41,003 nucleotides of DNA from JAJISG01 sp964347325 (GCA_964347325.1 CAYFYA010000014.1:1-41003); one strand, 5' to 3'. Shown: positions 13,819 to 23,111, numbered from the stretch's first letter. Translations and numbers: made by a program. Notes: a model not told the origin generated them from the letters alone.

Positions 13819-16800
13819 TCAGGCGGAGTCAACCGCCATCGTGAAAGTTTCGTCCCTAATCTCACAATCGAGGACATATGCGCTTTCCCCAGCGTCACGA
13901 ACGAACTCGATGTCCCTTGCGTTGACTTCATCCAAGATGTATTCTTTCCTGGTCAGGACGATGGCCTTGAGACCGCCGCTTGCGACTATCTTCACCACCA
14001 CAGGCTGTGAGTCTTCCAAGGCGAGCTCCTTTCTGGCTTCCAGCACGATCCTGATGATCTCGTTGGCGAGGCCCTCTGCCTTGGTCTCCTCTGTCAGCTG
14101 AGTGTCAAGGAATACCATGCCCCCGGGGAACTCCTGGACCACGACGTGGGGCGGTACTATGGCCTGGAAGGTGACCATCCCAGGAAGGATTCGGACAACC
14201 TGGCCCTCGATGCCCATGCTGTATCCGCCCTTATCGATGCCCGCCTTGATCTTCCACGGATCCTGCGACTTGAGGATGAGTTTGATCTTCTTGGCCCAGA
14301 CCTTGTAGGCCCTGGAGAGGGCGTCCTCGTGTATGTTCATCTTGAGGTCCACACCTCGCCATATCTCTCCTTCCTTGAGGACGTCGGCCTCCTTGGCATT
14401 CGCGTGACTCATTATCATTGCCTTGAAGCTGGCTGCGGCAGCGGCCACCTTGGGATTCATCGCCCTGATGGCTATTCTAGGCACGGGCCAGTGCATCTCT
14501 AGGCCGGCCTTCCCGCGGGCCCTGTTGATGGCCTTGTCCACCTTCTTCACTATTTCTATGTGCTCTTTGAGGGCAAAGTCGTCGACCTCAATGCTGTACC
14601 GGCCCCTGTCCACAGCCTGCGTGATGACGCCAGCTCCCTCGGAGAGCCCGCCCCTCTCCATGCCAGCCTGGGCCCGCTTCAGCAGCTCCTGGGCCCGACC
14701 CTGCCGCTCCTCAGGGGACACACCATAGAGGAGGCTCGCAGTGATGGGGTTTGACGAGAGGGAGCCCAGGTCTGCTCCCTCGACCTCCGTCACCAGCAGG
14801 ACCATGCGGATCATCTGTCGCAGCTGGTCCAGGACTTCGGGATCACTCTTCCACTCCTTGAGGTCCTTTCTGAACCTGTCCTCTATCCTCTGAAGAAGTT
14901 GAATCATGTAGAGCGGGAGCAGGACTGGCTCACTTCCCATCGAGACGGCGACCAAGTAGGCACTATCGCCCCTGACTATCAGGATCCTCCGTTCCTGGGC
15001 GGACATTCGACGTATGGTGGCCCTGCTCCCCTCGGCCGAGTCCCCGGTGATGAAGTCGCTGATGGACTGGGTAAGGCTTCTCAGGAGGTCCTGATCCCTG
15101 TCCTCTTGGACCCTTCGACTATCATGCAGGATGGATTCACCCGTCACTAGGAACAGGAAGACATCCTCGACGGGGTAGCTCTGTTTGGGCGCCACGGGTA
15201 GCTCTCTAATGTCCCTCATAACATAGGGAGCGCCGTCCAACGAACGCTTGTAGCTGACCTCCAGGTCGACGGTTGCCTCATGATCGACCTTGGGCCACAC
15301 ACCAAGCTCCAAGCGCTTGAACTCGTTGGGCTCCAGCTTTTCCAGAGAAGTCTCTCCCTTCACCTGGACGTCCCCAGACAACTCGATCTTGACATCTTTG
15401 GCGGACCAGTTGCCCTTGTTGATGACCTCGATGGGAAGCTTGTTCCAGGTTCCCACCTGGATTCCCGTCGGAGGGATCTTCACGAGAAGCCTCGGCTCCT
15501 TCCCCTGTAGGTTGCCCTCGATCTGCGCCAAAGTGGTTTCTCTGGCCTCCGCAATGAGCAGCTCTAGGTCGTCCAACTCAGACCTCTCAGCGGCCTCCCT
15601 CGCTTGCTGGACGACCTCCTCGGCCCCCTCTAGAGCAACCCCCGCCGACGCTGCCTCGTCGTAGATGCTCGTGATGCGGTTCAGCTCCTCGCTGTAGCTT
15701 TCAAGGAGCAGCGAGCGTCTGCTCTCCCGCGCCAGAGAATCTGCCTCCTCTAGGCGCCGGATGACCTCTCCGATCCTTCCCTCGTCGAGAGCTTTCTTGG
15801 CCTGGTCAAGCACGCTCATCGGCTCATCAACATCGACGCCCTGCTTCTGAAGAGTGAGCAAGGTCCTGTTGATCTCCTTGAGGTCCCTGTCTATTCTCTG
15901 GGATATTACCTGCTCCTTGAGGGAAGAAACCGATTCATCGAGGGAGGTGAGGATGCGGGCTGCAAGGTTGTATTCGCCTCTGGCGAGAGCCCGACGGGCC
16001 TTCTCCACCTGGCTGACACTCTCCTCGTGCCCCACTCCCAGGGCTGTCAGGTCGCTAAGGTCGCCCTCCAGGGTCTTCAGCCCAGAACTGAGCTTTCCCT
16101 GCAACTCCTGCTGGGTCATCAAGGCCTTCTCCACGGCGTCTTGAATTAGACCCAGCGCAGTCTCGGGCTCCTTTGAGACCTTCTCCCTGGCGGTCTTGAT
16201 GAGTCCCTCTGGCTCCGAGAGATCCATGCCCAGAACCTTCCCCCCTTCGATCAGGCTGATGGCGGAGCTGAGGGCACTCTCCGCATCCTCTGGACCCCGG
16301 ATCACCTCCTCTGAGGTGTAGAAGATCAGCTTCCGCAGGACAACGTCGATGCCGTCGAGTTCACTGAGAAGCCCCGACCACTTCGCGAGCTTGCCACCGT
16401 ACTCCCTCTCGATCTCGTTGAGTATCTCGACCATGTAGAGGGGAAGGAGTTTTGGCTCCTGTCCCAGAAGGACACAGGCCAAGTAGACGTTGGCGCCCCG
16501 TTCGATGATGATCTTGCTCTCTCCGAACTCCAGCCTCTTGAGGCCAACAGTGGTTCTCTGACGGAACGAGTCCCTCACGAAGTCTTGGACCACGGTGAGC
16601 ATCCCGCTGAAGATGTCCTCATCGATCTCATCCAAGGGCCTCCTTGATTGGTGGTTTACCAGGCGGCCGTCTGAATGGACCAGAAAGACGTCCTCAATGA
16701 TGTAGGTCCCAGGAGGAGAGACCTTGAGGAGGCCACTCTCAGACGTGTCAACACTCTTGCTGTCGAAGTATCGACGATAGGAGAGGCCCACATCTACGGG

Positions 16801-19800
16801 GACGTCGCCAGACGAATTCGGCCTGACTTCGATGTCCACCGCCCTGATGTCACCAGGTGCTATCCTATCTACGGTGCGCAGGCCCCGAGTGTCCAGATCC
16901 CCTCGAAGGCTGAGGTCCACACGACGGGCTGGAGCCTTTCCCGTATTCCTGAGAAGCACCCGGAACCGGTTCCATACTCCCTCCTCGAGTCCCTCTTCGG
17001 GGATCTTCACGGTGAGCTGGGGCTCAGCCTCCCTGACAAGCTCCTCGATGGACTTCATGAGGAGATTCTTCGCTTTGTCCAGCGAGTGAAGGGCCCCTGT
17101 GGGCTCAGCCTCCATCGAGCCTTCCGCTTCTGCAATGAGCCTCTCCGCATCCTTCACATCGGCACCAAGGCGCTTTGCCATCTCCATCTCCTTGCCGATC
17201 TCCTTCAATAGCGCCTCTGCGCCTACCTCTTCCTTTCCAAGTTGTATCAATACCTTCGCGATGATCTCCTTAACTTCCTGTGGCTCGCCACTGTCGACCA
17301 TGACCTGAGCCTCTCGCAGCAGATCCTGGGCTCCCTCGAGTCGACGGGCCATCTCTTGAGCCTCGGCAGAGGCGGCCAGGGCCGGCGCTGACTGCAGGTC
17401 CCCGATTAGACCACTCAAGCTGTCAGCCAGCAGCTTCGCTTCCTTGAGATCCCCTTTGGCCGCCGTCTCCTGGATTTCCTCGAGGACGTTCTCTGTCCTG
17501 TTCATGCTGACGCCCTTGGACTCGAGTTCCTTGAGGTCTGCCCTTATCGACTCCAGATAAGAGGAGATATCCTCAGCCGTAGACCTCCGTCGAGCATCGG
17601 TGACGATGTCCTCCATCACCTTGCAGTACTCCAGCGTCTCGACGTACCGTCCGTCACCAAAGGCCTCTTGAGCAGTTGTGAGCACTTGCTGGCCCCGCTG
17701 AACGGTCAGCCCCTCCATCGCCGCCTCTTCGATGGTTTCACCCACCTTCTCCATGAGGTCCTGGGCGGCCACCCTCAGACCGGACGCCAGAGAGTCTCCC
17801 ATGTCCTCCACGGAGGCGAGCTTGGCCTCTGCTTCGTCGAAGTCGCCTTCCTCCAATGCCTCGTCGACCCCCAGTAGCGCCTCTTCCGCACCCTCCATGG
17901 TGATGTCAGCCCTGGAGAGGTCCTTCATGACGTCCTTCATGCGGGAGAGCCTTGCCTCGATGCCCGAGATCCTTTCGGCAGCCTCGGCCTGAGCCTGGTC
18001 GATGAGCCTCTCCATTGAGGCCCTCTCCTTCTGCTCCGAAAGCTTGGCGACCTCAATGGCTTCGTCGAAGCGCTTATTCTGAAAGAGGTCCTTGGCGTTC
18101 TCCAGGAGTTCCTCGGCTTCCGGGATTCTCTCCCAGTGCCTGGCGGCCTTCTCCAGCCTGCGCTGTACGGAGGCGATGGTATCCTCGGCGGCCGCGGCAA
18201 GGTCGCCCTTTGCGTCGGAGGCCATCGTTTCGAGTTCCATCAGGAGCGGCTCGGCCTTGGCAACGTCCTTGTCCTGAATGGCTGTCTCTGCCTCGATGAG
18301 TCTGTCTCCGGAGCCGCTGATGTCGATCCCCGCTTTGGAGAGTTCGTCTAGTAGCGCCTTTACCTTGACGAACTGCGCGGAAACGGCCTTCAGAGCCTGG
18401 GCTTGAGTTCCGAGCTCCTCGCGGAGCTTCTGGGCCTCTGCCTCTTCGGCCTTCCGCTCCAGTGTTAGCAACAGGTCCAGAGCTAGCTCGAGCGGTCCCT
18501 TGTCCAGGGCGTTCCTGACCTTGGCAAGTTCCTCCTCCGCCTTCTCGGTCTCTTTGACTCCTCGCATGGAGGCCTCGAGGTCCCTTAACCTGACCCTCAG
18601 ACGGTTCTTGAGGGAGGGCCGCATGCTTCCCATGATTTCAGCAATGACTCGAAGTCGGAAGTTGAGGTTGGCCACATCCTCTGACTTTAGGGCTTCTTCA
18701 GCCTTGGAAACGGCCTCCTCGAGGGTGGTGGGGTCGAGACCTCCTCTCTCCAGAACGGTACAGAACTCCCGCGCACTCTCAATTCCTTCCTGGGCGGCCT
18801 CGAGCTCGGCGGCAGATCGCATCTCCTCGAGTTCCTTTGAAGCGATCTCGTCGAAGTGCTCCTTCCGAGCCCTCTTGCAGTCCTCCAGGGCGAGCCTTGC
18901 GAGATCGAGGCCCTCGAAGGAGTTGCCTTTGGACAACACCTCCTCTGCCCTTGCGCGGAACTCGGAAGCCTGGGGAACATTGATGCCGGACTCCTCGAGC
19001 TTCTCCAACTCCTCCTTCAGTTCGTCGATGGCCCGTCGGGCGGCGTCCCCAACGGCCTCCCTGAGTCCTTCGGCCACCTCCTCCCCCTTGGAGAGAAGCT
19101 TCTGAGCATGGTTGAAGTCACCGGCCTCCAAGGCCTCTTCCGCCTTCTCCACGAGGCCCAATGCAGCGCTAACCTCGATGCCAGCCACCTTGAGCTGGGC
19201 CACGACCGTCTTAAGGTCACCGATCTCTCGGAGGATCTTGTTCTCCTTCCTCGTGGCCTCTGCCTCAAATTTGGCTTCAACCAGGGCGTCTATGTCAGTA
19301 TAGTGTCCGCGCCCGAGGGCTTTCTCCACCTCCGCCAGTAGCTCGCGGGCTCCCATGGCGCTGACGCCGCCCTGCCCCGCTTTCTCCACAATCTTCTCGA
19401 CCGTGAGGGTTATGAGCTCCTTCTCCCTCTCGCGACGGGACCGCCTGGCGGAACGTCTCGCAGCCACGATCCGCTGTCGGAAAGCCTTCCAGTTGCCGGC
19501 TTCCACCGCCTTTTCGGCAGCTTCCACGGCCTTCTCCACCTTCGAGGTGTCCGCCTTCATGGAGCGGAGCTCGCCCAGGTCCGCTGTCAGGAGATCCAGG
19601 GTCTCCTCTGCCTTTCGGAAGCGAGAGACCTCGTCTACCACCTTCCGGGCTCTCGTCAGTCTCTTCTGGACCTCGCTGAACTTCCCCTGCTCGAGGGCCT
19701 TCCACGCTTTCTCCAAGTAGGGGTTGGCGTCCGACATATCGGACCCCTCCTTCGCCTCCTCCTTCAGGAGCTTCTCGACACTCTCGATGGAGTCCTCCGC

Positions 19801-20658
19801 GATCTTCCTACGCCTCGCCTGGTTACCGGACTCCCGGGCTTGCTTCGTCCACTTCTGGACGTCGCCGTAAACCCCTGTCTTGAGGGCTTTCCTGGCTTCC
19901 TTCAGAAGCTCGTCGCTTTCCTCTGTGGCGGCCCCACGGTCCGCTGCATTCTGGACCTCCTTCTCCGCTCCCGAGATGAGCTTCATCGCGTGGGCCCGCT
20001 TGCGAGCGTAATCCGCCGCAGTCACAGCCCGCTGGATGAGCTTCTGTCCCTTTGCTACCTCTCCCAGTCTGAGGGCCTCCTCCGCCGATGAGAGGGTCTC
20101 CGCCGCCTTGGAGATGTCACCACCGCGCTCCCTCGCGTAGTTGATCTTCTTCTGCGCTGCCTTGAGTCCCCTCTCCAGCTGTTTGATGTTGCCGGAGAAG
20201 GAGATGCCCCTCTTTGCGGCCGCTAGCGTCTTCGCGAGGCCCTCGAACTTGCCAGCTTCGACTCGATCCTCCACTTCCGTGATCAGGCCCTCCACGTGCT
20301 CCATGGGGAGGCCAGACTTGGAGACCTCCTCCATCTCCTTCCTGACTGTGGCTATCTTCTCAAGCCACCCCTGGCGGCGCTTCGCCAGGGATAGGGCGCT
20401 CTTAAGGCCCTGAAGGGCTCTAGCCGCCTCATCCGAGTCGCCATTCTCCAGGGCAGACTGACCCTTCTTCAGCAGGGTTCGGGCCACCTTGAGATCCAGG
20501 CCGGGGGGCTTCTCCGCAAGGGCCTTGGTGAGTTCCATCGAGAGATTCTTTGCCCTGGCCGGCTGCATCTTGCTCACTCTGGCCCGTGGGCGAGAACCAC
20601 AGAACCTGCAATCTTCGGATTCCTCAATGGGCGAATCGCAGAGGGGGCAGGTCGTCAC
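13819..20658 (-). CDS. Giant helical-repeat protein with zinc ribbon, duplicated Ig/sensor modules and an IleRS-tail-like C-terminus
   Basis: A single 2279-residue frame. Residues 4-20 form a zinc ribbon (C4, C7, C17, C20). About 30-1210 is helical, built from many degenerate repeats with a core like A-x-x-AL-x-x-G-(aromatic). About 1210-1320 and 1718-1830 are Ig/CARDB-like beta domains. Each is followed by an alpha/beta sensor-like domain (1320-1430, 1832-1930) beginning EDVFL and containing LLPLYM. The last 240 residues resemble the C-terminal domain of isoleucyl-tRNA synthetase: INRARGKAGLEMHWPVPR, EFPGGMVFLDTQLT, then AEGLANEIIRIVLEARKELAL. It has no catalytic synthetase domain, signal peptide or membrane helix, so it is probably a cytoplasmic scaffold. 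GTG 20658 is chosen because box A (20708-20715) is too close to the alternative GTG 20697. Function is unknown; an RNA or tRNA link is inference. Confidence 0.85.
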   Translation of the reverse strand: MTTCPLCDSPIEESEDCRFCGSRPRARVSKMQPARAKNLSMELTKALAEKPPGLDLKVARTLLKKGQSALENGDSDEAARALQGLKSALSLAKRRQGWLEKIATVRKEMEEVSKSGLPMEHVEGLITEVEDRVEAGKFEGLAKTLAAAKRGISFSGNIKQLERGLKAAQKKINYARERGGDISKAAETLSSAEEALRLGEVAKGQKLIQRAVTAADYARKRAHAMKLISGAEKEVQNAADRGAATEESDELLKEARKALKTGVYGDVQKWTKQARESGNQARRRKIAEDSIESVEKLLKEEAKEGSDMSDANPYLEKAWKALEQGKFSEVQKRLTRARKVVDEVSRFRKAEETLDLLTADLGELRSMKADTSKVEKAVEAAEKAVEAGNWKAFRQRIVAARRSARRSRREREKELITLTVEKIVEKAGQGGVSAMGARELLAEVEKALGRGHYTDIDALVEAKFEAEATRKENKILREIGDLKTVVAQLKVAGIEVSAALGLVEKAEEALEAGDFNHAQKLLSKGEEVAEGLREAVGDAARRAIDELKEELEKLEESGINVPQASEFRARAEEVLSKGNSFEGLDLARLALEDCKRARKEHFDEIASKELEEMRSAAELEAAQEGIESAREFCTVLERGGLDPTTLEEAVSKAEEALKSEDVANLNFRLRVIAEIMGSMRPSLKNRLRVRLRDLEASMRGVKETEKAEEELAKVRNALDKGPLELALDLLLTLERKAEEAEAQKLREELGTQAQALKAVSAQFVKVKALLDELSKAGIDISGSGDRLIEAETAIQDKDVAKAEPLLMELETMASDAKGDLAAAAEDTIASVQRRLEKAARHWERIPEAEELLENAKDLFQNKRFDEAIEVAKLSEQKERASMERLIDQAQAEAAERISGIEARLSRMKDVMKDLSRADITMEGAEEALLGVDEALEEGDFDEAEAKLASVEDMGDSLASGLRVAAQDLMEKVGETIEEAAMEGLTVQRGQQVLTTAQEAFGDGRYVETLEYCKVMEDIVTDARRRSTAEDISSYLESIRADLKELESKGVSMNRTENVLEEIQETAAKGDLKEAKLLADSLSGLIGDLQSAPALAASAEAQEMARRLEGAQDLLREAQVMVDSGEPQEVKEIIAKVLIQLGKEEVGAEALLKEIGKEMEMAKRLGADVKDAERLIAEAEGSMEAEPTGALHSLDKAKNLLMKSIEELVREAEPQLTVKIPEEGLEEGVWNRFRVLLRNTGKAPARRVDLSLRGDLDTRGLRTVDRIAPGDIRAVDIEVRPNSSGDVPVDVGLSYRRYFDSKSVDTSESGLLKVSPPGTYIIEDVFLVHSDGRLVNHQSRRPLDEIDEDIFSGMLTVVQDFVRDSFRQRTTVGLKRLEFGESKIIIERGANVYLACVLLGQEPKLLPLYMVEILNEIEREYGGKLAKWSGLLSELDGIDVVLRKLIFYTSEEVIRGPEDAESALSSAISLIEGGKVLGMDLSEPEGLIKTAREKVSKEPETALGLIQDAVEKALMTQQELQGKLSSGLKTLEGDLSDLTALGVGHEESVSQVEKARRALARGEYNLAARILTSLDESVSSLKEQVISQRIDRDLKEINRTLLTLQKQGVDVDEPMSVLDQAKKALDEGRIGEVIRRLEEADSLARESRRSLLLESYSEELNRITSIYDEAASAGVALEGAEEVVQQAREAAERSELDDLELLIAEARETTLAQIEGNLQGKEPRLLVKIPPTGIQVGTWNKLPIEVINKGNWSAKDVKIELSGDVQVKGETSLEKLEPNEFKRLELGVWPKVDHEATVDLEVSYKRSLDGAPYVMRDIRELPVAPKQSYPVEDVFLFLVTGESILHDSRRVQEDRDQDLLRSLTQSISDFITGDSAEGSRATIRRMSAQERRILIVRGDSAYLVAVSMGSEPVLLPLYMIQLLQRIEDRFRKDLKEWKSDPEVLDQLRQMIRMVLLVTEVEGADLGSLSSNPITASLLYGVSPEERQGRAQELLKRAQAGMERGGLSEGAGVITQAVDRGRYSIEVDDFALKEHIEIVKKVDKAINRARGKAGLEMHWPVPRIAIRAMNPKVAAAAASFKAMIMSHANAKEADVLKEGEIWRGVDLKMNIHEDALSRAYKVWAKKIKLILKSQDPWKIKAGIDKGGYSMGIEGQVVRILPGMVTFQAIVPPHVVVQEFPGGMVFLDTQLTEETKAEGLANEIIRIVLEARKELALEDSQPVVVKIVASGGLKAIVLTRKEYILDEVNARDIEFVRDAGESAYVLDCEIRDETFTMAVDSA

Positions 20659-20707
20659 TCTACCTACTCCGATGGAGGGAAGTGGGCGATTTAGCACTGG
20701 CCGCGTC

Positions 20708-20715
20708 TATAAAGC
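20708..20715 (-). promoter_or_regulatory. Box A promoter of the giant protein gene
   Basis: Minus-strand GCTTTATA predicts transcription starting near 20686. That excludes GTG 20697 as start and favours GTG 20658 with a leader of about 28 bases. Confidence 0.55.
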
Positions 20716-20782
20716 TGCCTTCATCGTTATCAGGCTCGATATAGGTCCAGGAAGGAGTGGCGGGCCTGTGGGTAGAGGGGGA

Positions 20783-20950
20783 CTAATCCAGTAGTGGGGA
20801 CAGAAGGATGAGTGAAGCCCCGATCCATATGGTCATGCCTATGGTGAGGAGTATGCCGCCGAAGTTCAGGAGGGCGTTGGCCAGGATGACGCCCAATGGA
20901 ATCACAACGGCGACAAGGGCGTAGATAAGCTTCTCGACCCAGGGCTCCAT
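20783..20950 (-). CDS. Small membrane protein of 55 residues
   Basis: A short frame from ATG 20950 encodes MEPWVEKLIYALVAVV and continues to the end SPLLD before a TAG stop. It contains two hydrophobic helices, about 8-29 and 31-52, separated by NFGG. It begins 17 bases after the ribulose-phosphate epimerase stop, behind an AGGGGGATGC that could serve as ribosome site, so it is probably co-transcribed. No family is recognised. Support for a real gene comes from the coherent two-helix hydrophobic profile, the charged ends and the operon position. A two-helix membrane peptide beside a soluble sugar enzyme may simply be cotranscribed. Confidence 0.55.
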   Translation of the reverse strand: MEPWVEKLIYALVAVVIPLGVILANALLNFGGILLTIGMTIWIGASLILLSPLLD

Positions 20951-20967
20951 GCATCCCCCTTGGCTCG

Positions 20968-21630
20968 TCAGCTGAGGGCCTTCGTGGCGCTCTCCCTTAT
21001 CCTCGCGATGCGTCTCTTCACGCGCCCGCCGTAGACGGCGGTACCAGCAACGAGGACGTTAGCGCCCGCCTTCGCCGCGTAACCGGCCGTGATCTCGTCA
21101 ACACCACCGTCTACCTCGAGCTCCACATCCAGACCCGCCTCGTCGATGAAGCCTCTAGCCTCCTCCACCTTGGGCATGACCTCCATCATGAACTCCTGAC
21201 CGCCGAACCCTGGCTCGACCGTCATCACCACCAGGATGTCCACGAGTCCCATGTAGGGCTTCACCGCCTGAAAGCTCGTATTGGGCTTGATGGCAATTCC
21301 GGGCCTCGAGCCCAGCTCTCGGATGGCTTGAAGGGTCTCCTCCAGCTCCTCCTCAGCCTCCAGGTGCACGGTCAAGATGTCCGCCCCAGCCCTGATGTAG
21401 TCATCGAGGTAGCGGCTTGGACGCTGGATCATCAGGTGGACGTCGAAGGGCAGCTTCGTCACGGGCCTAACGGCGGCGATGACGGGGGGGCCCACGGTCA
21501 GGTTGGGGACGAAGCCCCCATCCATTACGTCCACATGAACGTAGTCCGCACCGCCAGGGTCCAACCTCTTGACCTCGTCGCCCAGCCTGCTGAAGTCTGC
21601 AGCCAGGATGGAGGGAGAGATCTTGATCAT
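20968..21630 (-). CDS. rpe: Ribulose-phosphate 3-epimerase
   Basis: Rpe interconverts ribulose 5-phosphate and xylulose 5-phosphate in the pentose phosphate pathway. The 220-residue TIM barrel starts with ISPSILAADFSRLGDEV. It has the metal and catalytic motifs YVHVDVMDGGFVPNLTVGP, FDVHLMIQRP and MTVEPGFGGQEF, and the phosphate-binding VDGGV and GANVLVAGTAVYGG. All expected His and Asp ligands are present. Length is typical. Its promoter GATAAATAG is near 21652. It is encoded back to back with a small secreted protein, near the transketolase and transaldolase genes, completing the non-oxidative branch. Confidence 0.95.
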   Translation of the reverse strand: MIKISPSILAADFSRLGDEVKRLDPGGADYVHVDVMDGGFVPNLTVGPPVIAAVRPVTKLPFDVHLMIQRPSRYLDDYIRAGADILTVHLEAEEELEETLQAIRELGSRPGIAIKPNTSFQAVKPYMGLVDILVVMTVEPGFGGQEFMMEVMPKVEEARGFIDEAGLDVELEVDGGVDEITAGYAAKAGANVLVAGTAVYGGRVKRRIARIRESATKALS

Positions 21631-21651
21631 TCAACCCGCATAGGCGGTTCC

Positions 21652-21659
21652 TATTTATC
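21652..21659 (-). promoter_or_regulatory. Box A promoter of rpe
   Basis: Minus-strand GATAAATA lies about 22-29 bases before the ATG at 21630, consistent with leaderless transcription. Confidence 0.5.
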
Positions 21660-21687
21660 TCTCTACCTCCCGAGGCTGGGTGACAAG

Positions 21688-21694
21688 CTTAAAG
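21688..21694 (+). promoter_or_regulatory. Box A promoter of the secreted hypothetical protein gene
   Basis: CTTAAAG lies about 25 bases before TTG 21719 and so supports that start over the longer open frame from 21680. Confidence 0.4.
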
Positions 21695-21718
21695 CCGACT
21701 GGCAGCTTCGCGATATCG

Positions 21719-22156
21719 TTGTCACCCAGAGGCGTCAAGTGGCTCAAAGCAGGAGGAATCCTCGCCATCTCGCTCACCGCGGCCACAGCCTTAGGCCTCG
21801 GCCTCGCCGCCCTGTTCCCAAGTCAGCAATGCGAATTCCCCGTTCAGCTGCAGATCCAGGAGACTGAGGATGGTCTGCGGGCAGATGTCACCTTCGTCGA
21901 CGGTACCTATGGCGTGAACGAGGTGGATTTCCGCATCCTCCAGCGCGACGGGGAGTCGTTCCAAGTGGTGCGGGAGGGTGGACTATCCTCGGTCCTGGAG
22001 GTTGTTGACGGAGTCGTATACTACCAGACCGACCCCGCAGCGGTAGTGCTGATGCCGGGAGACTACATTACGGTCCAAGGGCTCGAGGCGACCGATGTCA
22101 TGCTTCTGACCTCGGCGGGGACGCCACTGGGCTGGACCGCTGGGTGTGAGGCTTAG
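21719..22156 (+). CDS. Hypothetical secreted or membrane-anchored protein
   Basis: A 145-residue protein of unknown function. From TTG 21719 it starts with a basic stretch (SPRGVKWLK) and one hydrophobic helix (about 12-33, rich in A, L and G), then a polar region predicted to be beta-rich. Two cysteines, one just after the helix (QQCEF) and one four residues from the end (AGCEA), could form a disulfide outside the cell. This would fit the nearby VKOR system in the same organism. The overall plan resembles archaeal pilin-like or small surface proteins, but no pilin signature is evident. Box A position favours this start. It is divergent from rpe. Confidence 0.6.
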   Translation: MSPRGVKWLKAGGILAISLTAATALGLGLAALFPSQQCEFPVQLQIQETEDGLRADVTFVDGTYGVNEVDFRILQRDGESFQVVREGGLSSVLEVVDGVVYYQTDPAAVVLMPGDYITVQGLEATDVMLLTSAGTPLGWTAGCEA

Positions 22157-22227
22157 CGCCGGTGGACCACTTATATAGGCCCATGACCTTCCTGCGACCC
22201 CGGGAGCTGGCGGTCAGCGTGAGACCA

Positions 22228-22235
22228 AATATTAA
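22228..22235 (+). promoter_or_regulatory. Box A promoter of the transketolase/transaldolase operon
   Basis: AATATTAA lies about 45 bases before GTG 22278. A short leader with a GGGGGGGAAG ribosome site precedes the start codon. Confidence 0.5.
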
Positions 22236-22277
22236 GAGCGGGGGGGCAATAGGGCTCCGTCCTCTGGGGGGGAAGTC

Positions 22278-23111
22278 GTGGCTGTAGATGAGAGCCTCGT
22301 CGAGGAGCTTAGTGAATGGGCCCGACGCCTGAGGGTACACGTCTTGAAGATGACCCACGAAGCCGGATCGGGCCACCCAGGGGGCTCCCTCTCAGCCGCC
22401 GACGTGATGGCGGCCCTCTACTTCCACTTCCTGAGGGTCGACCCAGAGAACCCCCAGTGGCCCGATAGGGACAGGTTCGTTCTGAGCAAGGGTCATGCCT
22501 GCCCAGCGCTGTACGCCGCCCTGGCGGAGCGGGGCTTCTTCTCCGTCGAGGAGTTGATGACCCTTAGGAAGCTGGGGACACGCCTTCAAGGCCATCCCGA
22601 GCTCGGCACGACCCCGGGTGTAGAGGCGTGCGCGGGTGCGGAAGGTCAGGGGTTGAGCGTGGCCGCGGGAATGGCACTAGCCGCCCGCCTCGACGGAAAG
22701 TCCCACCGGGTCTACGTCATGATGGGAGACGGCGAGAACGACGTCGGACAGACGTGGGAGGCGGCCATGGGAGTTGCCCACTTCAAGCTCGACAACCTCA
22801 CCGCCATCGTCGACAGGAACATGATTCAGCAGGAGGGTCGCACTGAGGAGATCATGAGCCTCGAGCCTTTGGGCGAGAAGTGGCGGGGCTTCGGTTGGAA
22901 TGTAATCGAGATAGACGGCCACGACATGCGGGCCATCGTGGAGGCCTTTCTGGAGGCCCAGGAAACGAAGGGTCGTCCCACCGTTATAATTGCCAAGACC
23001 GTCAAGGGGAAGGGCGTTTCCTACATGGAGGGTGTCATCCGCTTCCACGGCGTAGCCCCGACGGACGAGGAGCTGGAGATCGGACTGAGGGAGCTGGGGG
23101 AACCCGCTTGA
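22278..23111 (+). CDS. Transketolase, N-terminal (TPP-binding) subunit
   Basis: The 277-residue protein is the N-terminal half of transketolase, which moves two-carbon units between sugar phosphates. It has GSGHPGGSLSAAD, the RFVLSKGHACPALYA helix, and the diphosphate motif GDGEN (150-154) ending with VDRN at 178-181. In the GDG motif the classical pattern GDGxxxEG has become GDGENDVG, so V156 replaces the glutamate used in yeast transketolase. The C-terminal half is a separate gene next door, as in many archaea. The start is GTG 22278 behind a poly-G ribosome site. The three genes tktN, tktC and transaldolase are overlapping, so they are translated together. Confidence 0.92.
   Translation: MAVDESLVEELSEWARRLRVHVLKMTHEAGSGHPGGSLSAADVMAALYFHFLRVDPENPQWPDRDRFVLSKGHACPALYAALAERGFFSVEELMTLRKLGTRLQGHPELGTTPGVEACAGAEGQGLSVAAGMALAARLDGKSHRVYVMMGDGENDVGQTWEAAMGVAHFKLDNLTAIVDRNMIQQEGRTEEIMSLEPLGEKWRGFGWNVIEIDGHDMRAIVEAFLEAQETKGRPTVIIAKTVKGKGVSYMEGVIRFHGVAPTDEELEIGLRELGEPA

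Noticed and set aside
20730..20954. Minus-strand frame of 74 residues
   Set aside because: It is histidine/arginine-rich with no pattern and overlaps the better 55-residue membrane protein frame.
22880..23107. N-terminal extension of transketolase C-subunit
   Set aside because: It lies inside the N-subunit gene in another frame and has low-complexity, unlike the family start at 23108.
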